A stretch of DNA of 64,000 nucleotides from Lobosporangium transversale (lineage: Eukaryota > Mortierellomycota > Mortierellomycetes > Mortierellales > Mortierellaceae): NCBI RefSeq assembly GCF_002105155.1, contig NW_019029028.1, positions 1 through 64,000 of the forward strand. The letters are read 5' to 3'. Positions within the stretch are counted from its first letter, which is position 1. Every line of letters begins with the position of its first letter. Made by a program: the position numbers and the translations under genes. Below the pieces are notes generated by a model. The model was not told the origin of the DNA. It was given only the letters and a program-made list of their open reading frames with translations, and made no database searches. Shown here in pieces: positions 58,554-64,000 of this stretch.

Positions 58554-61134
58554 TTACTTTTTCCGTTTTGATGCTCGCTCATCTTCATCATCATCTTGAT
58601 ACACAGGTTTTGGCTGGTTCTTCTTATATGCTGGGGTGATCCATTGTGGATCTTTCTCAACCACATCTGCATATTTAAGTAACGCTGCTCTTGGATCTTC
58701 TTCACGCGTCATATCTTTGACAACATTTGTCAAAACATGCTGAATTGTACTGGAGCCGACCTTACCACCACGACCAGGCCCGGTCAAAGGCATTTCTGGA
58801 CGATGGGAAGCCACAGGATCACTGCGCATTTTTTCTTGCTTTCTCTTGTTGGTCCGTGTCTTTTCTTCTCTGAACATGGGCAGCGCATGGGGTGTGATGA
58901 TAGGTCGATCTATCTCATAATCATCTACAGCTCGTTTCTTGGGTGCCTTAGTTGCGCAGAGCAGTGCGCCTTTTGTTGATACTTCTGGATCATAATACAC
59001 CCGAGCTGTTCCATCTGCGTTGCCAGCAATAATCTATGGTTTGTAGAATATTTTAATTAGTCGTCGCCTGTCACAGTTCTCCCGATGAGCAATGTGGCTT
59101 GCAGGATACCCATTTTACCTGATTCAATTTATCATGCCATAAGACTCTAACAACACTACTCTTGGATACACTGACAGTCCTGACAATCTCGAGATTTTCG
59201 CTATTCATCATGACGATTTTGCCATAACCTTCATTCTTTTTGACGCTCGTGCCTGTAAGAATAAGACGTTCATCTGGTGAAAAGATAACATTGACCTCTG
59301 AGTTCAATGTTGCCATATCCTCTGCGATTGACAAAGGGTGTTTGAGATTCCGAACATCCCATACTAAGTGATAAATAAACACATAGTGAGGTAAGGAAAA
59401 AAAAGTAAAGAAAGGGAAAAAAAAAAATTAGACAACAGGGCCACAGCAGTACATTGAGACAGCCCATTATTGGCGGAAGTAAGATCTATATGCAATCAAT
59501 TTTTGGCTATTGCTTACATTTTACTGTGTCGTCGCCTCCACGACTGACCATCCGCTGGCTGTCTCTGGAGAATGTAATACATGAGGTCTCTGTACCCTTG
59601 ACGTGGGCGTTTTCAATTGTCTAAATACAATAGTATAGATAGAAGGTTAGAAATAGGATAGGGAAATTATGTAATCATGAGCTGATGATCCACAAGCACA
59701 TGTAAAATATACATACATGAGTGGATCGGAGAAATGGCCCTTTGCTGGGATAGAGTGAAATGGTGCCGTCTCCCGCAGCCCCAGCAATTATCTTGCCATC
59801 TGAGCTGTAGTTCACTGCAGTGACAGGTGTCCTTCCGCCTCGTTCTTTAGTCTTGTACGCAATAACATCTGCCTGTTTGCGAATATTTTCCACATCCCAG
59901 AGTCGAATAGAGCCGTCAGTTGAAGATGTGATGAATCTATCTCTGATAAATGGATGCCATGCGCCACTAGTCAAAGATGCAACATGTCCTGATGTCAAAC
60001 GAAGGTCCCTTATATAAGGATCGCCCTTTTGGTATTCTGCAATCTCTATGCCATTACGATCATATAACCTTGCTTTGGCTTCTCCTGAAATGATCAAAAT
60101 TTTGTCGCCAGTTGGAGAATACTTGAGATCATGGATTTGATGAGCTCCGCATGGTTCCATGGTCCTGAAAGGCTTGAACCGAGTATCCATTCCAGCGAAA
60201 TCCCAAAAGCAGATGTTGAAATCATAGCTTCCAGTCACTAGTCTTACACCTGCAGGGTCTAACGCAATAGCTGACACTGTCTGGATATTGTCATTATATT
60301 GTAATGAGGCGAAATCGGTTATTTGTCATTTAATGTGGATAATGATTTACAAATTAAAATTCCTTTGCCTATTCATTTGTTTTTCGCCAATTACCTTGCT
60401 ATGCTCGTTCAAGATAATTTCATGTGAGATAGGAAGAGTGGAAGAGCTAGGAAGGCTTGGCTCTCCTGCTTCGTCATCATCATCGTTACTATCATCGTTG
60501 CTATCATCGTCACTATTATCGTCTTTGACCTCGTTTGAAGTTGACACTTTGGTTCCTTTATTCTCCTGACTCGTGCTGGCCTTTGAGGAGCTTGCTTTTG
60601 ACGTTGATGTTGCATTGTTATCCTAAAAAGTTAATACCGGTAAGAAAAGATTTGTTAAATCGACTATCTCAAGCATGATTGAACGTTTGTGCAATTCCGT
60701 TGATACTTTTAGACCGAAGAAACCGATCAGAGGAATAGGATCATAGGATCATATCTCATTCCCTTCTATCTTTTTCTTTCTGGAGCGAAAAAAGAAAAGT
60801 ATACCTTGACTACATTGTCCAGATCTGCAGAGTGTTTCGTAGACTGTATTGTCTGAGGTGTGATGTCCTTGAATGGTTTTTGTTTCCCAAATGATGTAGG
60901 TACCATTGCTCGCAGTGCACTCATGTTATCATTGTCCTGGCCAGGATCCTTCCTGGACTCCACTTTAGCTTTCGGCTTGGCTGTGCTTTTTCCAAAAGAT
61001 GTTGGAAAGAACTTTGCAAAGTCACTGTCCTACGATGTCAGTTGTGGTACAAATTGTCAGTTTTGTTGCAACATTTATCTTCATAGTTGGGATAGCTTTT
61101 TTTTTTTTTTTTTTTTTTCCTCACGTACATCCAT
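58554..61134 (-). CDS. WDR70: WD40 protein WDR70
   Basis: Seven exons: 61134-61129 (only ATG GAT), 61029-60805, 60622-60395, 60280-59717, 59620-59518, 59363-59119 and 59033-58554, about 616 residues. The N-terminus DSDFAKFFPTSFGKSTAKPK is the WDR70 signature, repeated as MVPTSFGKQK. An acidic Ser/Asp stretch leads into PISHEIILNEHSKTVSAIAL and the propeller (VRLVTGSYDFNICFWDFAGM, GSIRLWDVENIRKQ, DDTVKLWDVRNL, GNADGTARVYYDPE). The C-terminal tail is typical of the family (KRAVDDYEIDRPIITPHALP, ending ASKRKK). In animals and fission yeast WDR70 works with CRL4-DDB1 in H2B ubiquitination and DNA-break resection; here that role is inferred. The two-codon first exon is supported by the in-phase GTACGT donor and TCGTAG acceptor. 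Confidence 0.9.
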
Positions 61135-61556
61135 TTGGTGCTTAGTTTAAACGTTAAAGAGAATGAAGAGAGTGAAGAGAGTGAAGAGAGTGAAGAGAGT
61201 GAAGAGAGTGAAGAAAATGTTTTTTATTTAGTGACGTAGGTAGGATGGATGTGAAATATACTAAAAAATAAATTTGACTTTTCGTCTCCCATCGCTTTTA
61301 CATTTTTCATCATCTCTTTCGCCACAGATCTCTCTTTTTGCCTTTTTGCCATCTATACACAAGGAAAACAAGGAAAAGAAAAAATAATAAAAGATAAACA
61401 CAGCTTTTCTGTATTGGTCTGAATTAGAAAAAAAAAAAAAAAAATACAGAAATCCATTTGCCATCATTTGTCAAAAACAAAAAACAACTTTTTAAGCTAC
61501 TGCCTCCTCACCTTCACACTCAACAACAACACTCCCTTTGCTACAACTGTATAAGC
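61135..61556. other. Divergent promoter region, WDR70 and CNOT4
   Basis: 422 bp. It contains a 9-bp tandem repeat (GTGAAGAGA, about five copies, 61165-61213) and an A tract (about 61428-61443). Otherwise A/T-rich. Confidence 0.6.
61165..61213. repeat. 9-bp direct repeat GTGAAGAGA
   Basis: About five tandem copies located 30 bp upstream of the WDR70 start codon, so probably within its promoter or leader. Confidence 0.85.
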
Positions 61557-64000
61557 ATGATGTTCGATGAAGAAGATTTCGATTGCCCTTTGTGCATGGA
61601 GGAGCTCGACATCTCGGATAGAAATTTCCGTCCCTGCCCGTGCGGCTATCAGGTACACACATTGTCGGTTGTCAAGGAACAGCAACAAAATAGAAAGGAT
61701 ATCTTTTTTTTTGCTTCACTTTTCAATCTGCATTCAAAGCAATCATGAAAATAATCAGAAAGACTATATGAGTGAGGATGGGTGGCCGCAAGTCTCATAA
61801 AGTGATTTCTTTTTTACATATAATTATCAGATCTGTCGTTTCTGCTGGCATCACATTAAGGAAGACTTAAATGGGCGTTGTCCAGCCTGCAGGAGAATAT
61901 ACTCGGAGGAAACTGTTCAATTCACGCCCATCTCTGCTGATGAGTAAGTGTTTTTCATCCAATTGGCCTTATTTCTTCTAGTAACAGGAGACCAAGCCAA
62001 CTTTGTTGTACTAAATCAGCATTCTTTTTTCTTATATAACCTAACTGCAGACTAACGATGATCAAGAATGAAAAGAAAGCAAAGGAGCGCGAGAAAAAGG
62101 AGATGGAAGCCATGAATAGGAAGCATCTTTCTAACATGCGTGTGGTCCAGAAGAGCCTAGTGTATGTGATTGGTCTCCCTGCTAAACTTGCCAACGATGA
62201 GGTGAGACCAAGATCTAAACTAATACCTTTTTGATTCTAAGATGTCAATTTACACAATCACTGTCTCACAAATTGACACAAAGCGATTTTTTAAATTTTT
62301 ATCAGCATACATTAAGGCAACATGAGTATTTTGGACAATATGGCAAGATTGCCAAGGTCGTAATCAACCGGAGAAATGCCACAACATCGTCAGGATCTTT
62401 AGGTCAAGGCAGTGTGGGTGTATACATTACGTATGTGCGGAAGGAAGATGCCACAAAGGCAATAGCAGCAATTGACGGTAGTGTTTGGGATGGCAAAATC
62501 TTGAGGTAAGAGTTCCCAAGTGTTTGTCAACTTGCTATAAATATTCTGAAGAACCTAAATATCATGGAGAGACAGGACCCATGGACGGAATTACCTGCGG
62601 GTCGAAAGCAAGATGTATCCGTACAGTTTGCAAAGCTTTTTCTTTTTACTTTTTTATTCTTCCTAATTTGCAGCTACTTGGCTTTCACTTTTTTTTCTCC
62701 GTCACATGCACCTAAGCTTGATTATAATCAGGACCTGATGTGAGGATTTTGTTCATCCACTTTTCTTTTCTCTAGGGCATCATACGGAACCACAAAGTAC
62801 TGTACTTATTACCTTCGTGGCATGACCTGTCAAAACCCAGGATGCATGTATTTGCACGAGCCTGGAGAGGATGCTGATAGCTTCACTAAAGAAGATCTTG
62901 CAGTGGGGTAAAAATTTTATTTCTTTATATTCATATGATACTTAAGTTATCAAATTACGTTCTGAAGACAAGTACTAATTGCTTAATAACATTATATAAC
63001 TTTCATGTTTCTCAAAATAGCAAGCACCATCATCATGATCACAGTTCATCTCATGATTCATACGGTCATAAGCATAATAACTCCGGACGCCCATCCGTGC
63101 CTACTCATGGATCAGGTCCATCTTTAACGCCAAAGTCAAGGCCAGCGACAGTGTCATCTTTCCACTCAAATGCATCGTCACTTTCAGATTGGCCAGCACC
63201 AGGAGGCGACAGACCTTCGCATGATGACAAGGAAAAGGAAAAAGATAAAGATAAAGACAAAGAAGAAGAAGTGTCGCTTCTCCCAGCAACAGCCTCCTGG
63301 GCAAAGATAGGTAGCAATCCATCAACACCAACTCTAAATAATACTGCGGCTCGGAAGTTAGAAGGCCCTCCACCTTTGCGGCCAAAGGGGTCAGTATCCT
63401 CAATGATTACAGGAGCTGTTGTCAACAATGTGAAGCGGAAAGAGATCAATTATGTTAGAGATGGACCCCTTATAGATGGTGAGTCATTTTTATTGCTGGT
63501 ATTTTCATTTAAACGTGTTTATTTTCTTAGTATATGGCTTTTATGGCTCATAATTAAACTTTAATGTAAAATCTTGTATCAGATTCACCTACACCAGCAG
63601 AGGCATTAGCTCTTGAAGCAGCGGCCAGACAACAGATGCTTCAAGAGCAGCGACAGCTTCAAGAACAACAACGGAAGCAACAATTGCTCTTACAGAAGCA
63701 ACAACAAGAGGCAGAGCAACAAGCAGAATTACTTAAACAAAAACTTAAAAAGCAAAGGGAGCTGGAGCTGGAACAAGAGCAGCTGGAACTGCAGAAAAAG
63801 AAGCAACAGCAGGAGATGGAGTTGAAATTGCAAAAGCAGAAAGAGAAGGAGCAGCAGCGAAAGGAACAGGAACGACTAGAGCAGCTGCAAAGAGAAAAGG
63901 AGGAACAGGAAAAGGCTCGCAGAGAGAAGGAGTTAAAAGAGGAACAAGAACGCAAGGAGCAGAAAGAGCGGCAAGAAAGAGAGGAGAAAGAACGGTTAGA
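61557..64000 (+). CDS. NOT4: CNOT4/Not4 E3 ubiquitin ligase (3' end beyond window)
   Basis: Exons seen: 61557-61652, 61831-61943, 62051-62201, 62306-62505, 62776-62907, 63021-63478 and 63583 to beyond 64000. The C4C4 RING finger reads DCPLCMEELD, FRPCPCGYQICRFCWHHIKE and GRCPACRR; it is followed by a basic helix (KKAKEREKKEMEAMNRKHL). The RRM (VYVIGLPAKLANDE, YFGQYGKIAKVVINRRNA, GVYITYVRKEDATKAIAAI) and the CCCH finger (YCTYYLRGMTCQNPGCMYLH) follow in the family order. Next come a His/Ser-rich linker and, from exon 7, a long Q/E/K/R-rich coiled coil (QEQRQLQEQQRKQQ onward) still open at the window edge. Not4 is the RING subunit of the CCR4-NOT complex and ubiquitinates ribosomal and nascent-chain targets. 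Truncated on the right by the window, not by mutation. Confidence 0.93.

Overview
This is nuclear DNA of a filamentous, early-diverging fungus, most likely a Mortierellomycotina/Mucoromycota-type genome. Reasons: dense spliced genes with roughly 60-500 nt introns (mostly 85-130 nt), the standard code, many A/T homopolymers, a lineage-style family of F-box/LRR proteins, a fungal palmitoylated-type casein kinase I (YCK group), an Ear1/Ssh4-type Rsp5 adaptor, and decayed mobile elements (MULE transposase; an XPG-like/TnpB-like 'Fanzor' protein) of a kind I associate with Mortierellaceae. The species cannot be named from the window.

Layout. 1-3.6 kb: a YCK-type casein kinase I gene (minus). 3.6-10.9 kb: gene-poor, holding microsatellites, long T tracts, a possible eroded gene, a SWIM zinc-finger tail of a MULE transposase (minus) and a degenerate N-terminal half of a Fanzor-like protein (plus). 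11-15.4 kb: calcineurin A and an Xpt1-type purine phosphoribosyltransferase (plus). 16.1-17.6 kb: an F-box protein (plus). 18.3-24.3 kb: an acidic fungal protein of unknown function and an Ear1/Ssh4 SPRY adaptor (both minus). 24.3-30.1 kb: repeats, a long decayed XPG-like/Fanzor-like gene (minus) and a decayed MULE transposase (plus). 30.8-32.8 kb: ribosomal protein eS12 and an unknown protein. 33.4-41.1 kb: four head-to-tail F-box paralogues (minus). 42.4-44.4 kb: a heat-shock-factor-type transcription factor. 44.7-45.7 kb: a DsbA-like thioredoxin-fold protein. 46.1 kb: a small cysteine-containing secreted protein. 47-50 kb: PEX5. 50.2-52.8 kb: an NCBP3-like cap/mRNP protein (minus). 53.7-58.4 kb: a GPI7/PIG-G ethanolamine phosphate transferase. 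58.6-61.1 kb: WDR70 (minus). 61.6 kb to the right edge: CNOT4/Not4 (plus, truncated by the window).

Most intact genes are housekeeping or signalling genes and do not form a pathway cluster. Two multigene themes stand out. The first is the F-box family, whose five members share a common C-terminal module after a variable linker. The second is the mobile-element debris: two colinear copies of an XPG-like/Fanzor-like gene and two MULE fragments lie about 17-20 kb apart in opposite orientation. Exon structures below were assembled by eye from splice signals, frame continuity and family conservation; none has been confirmed by RNA data.
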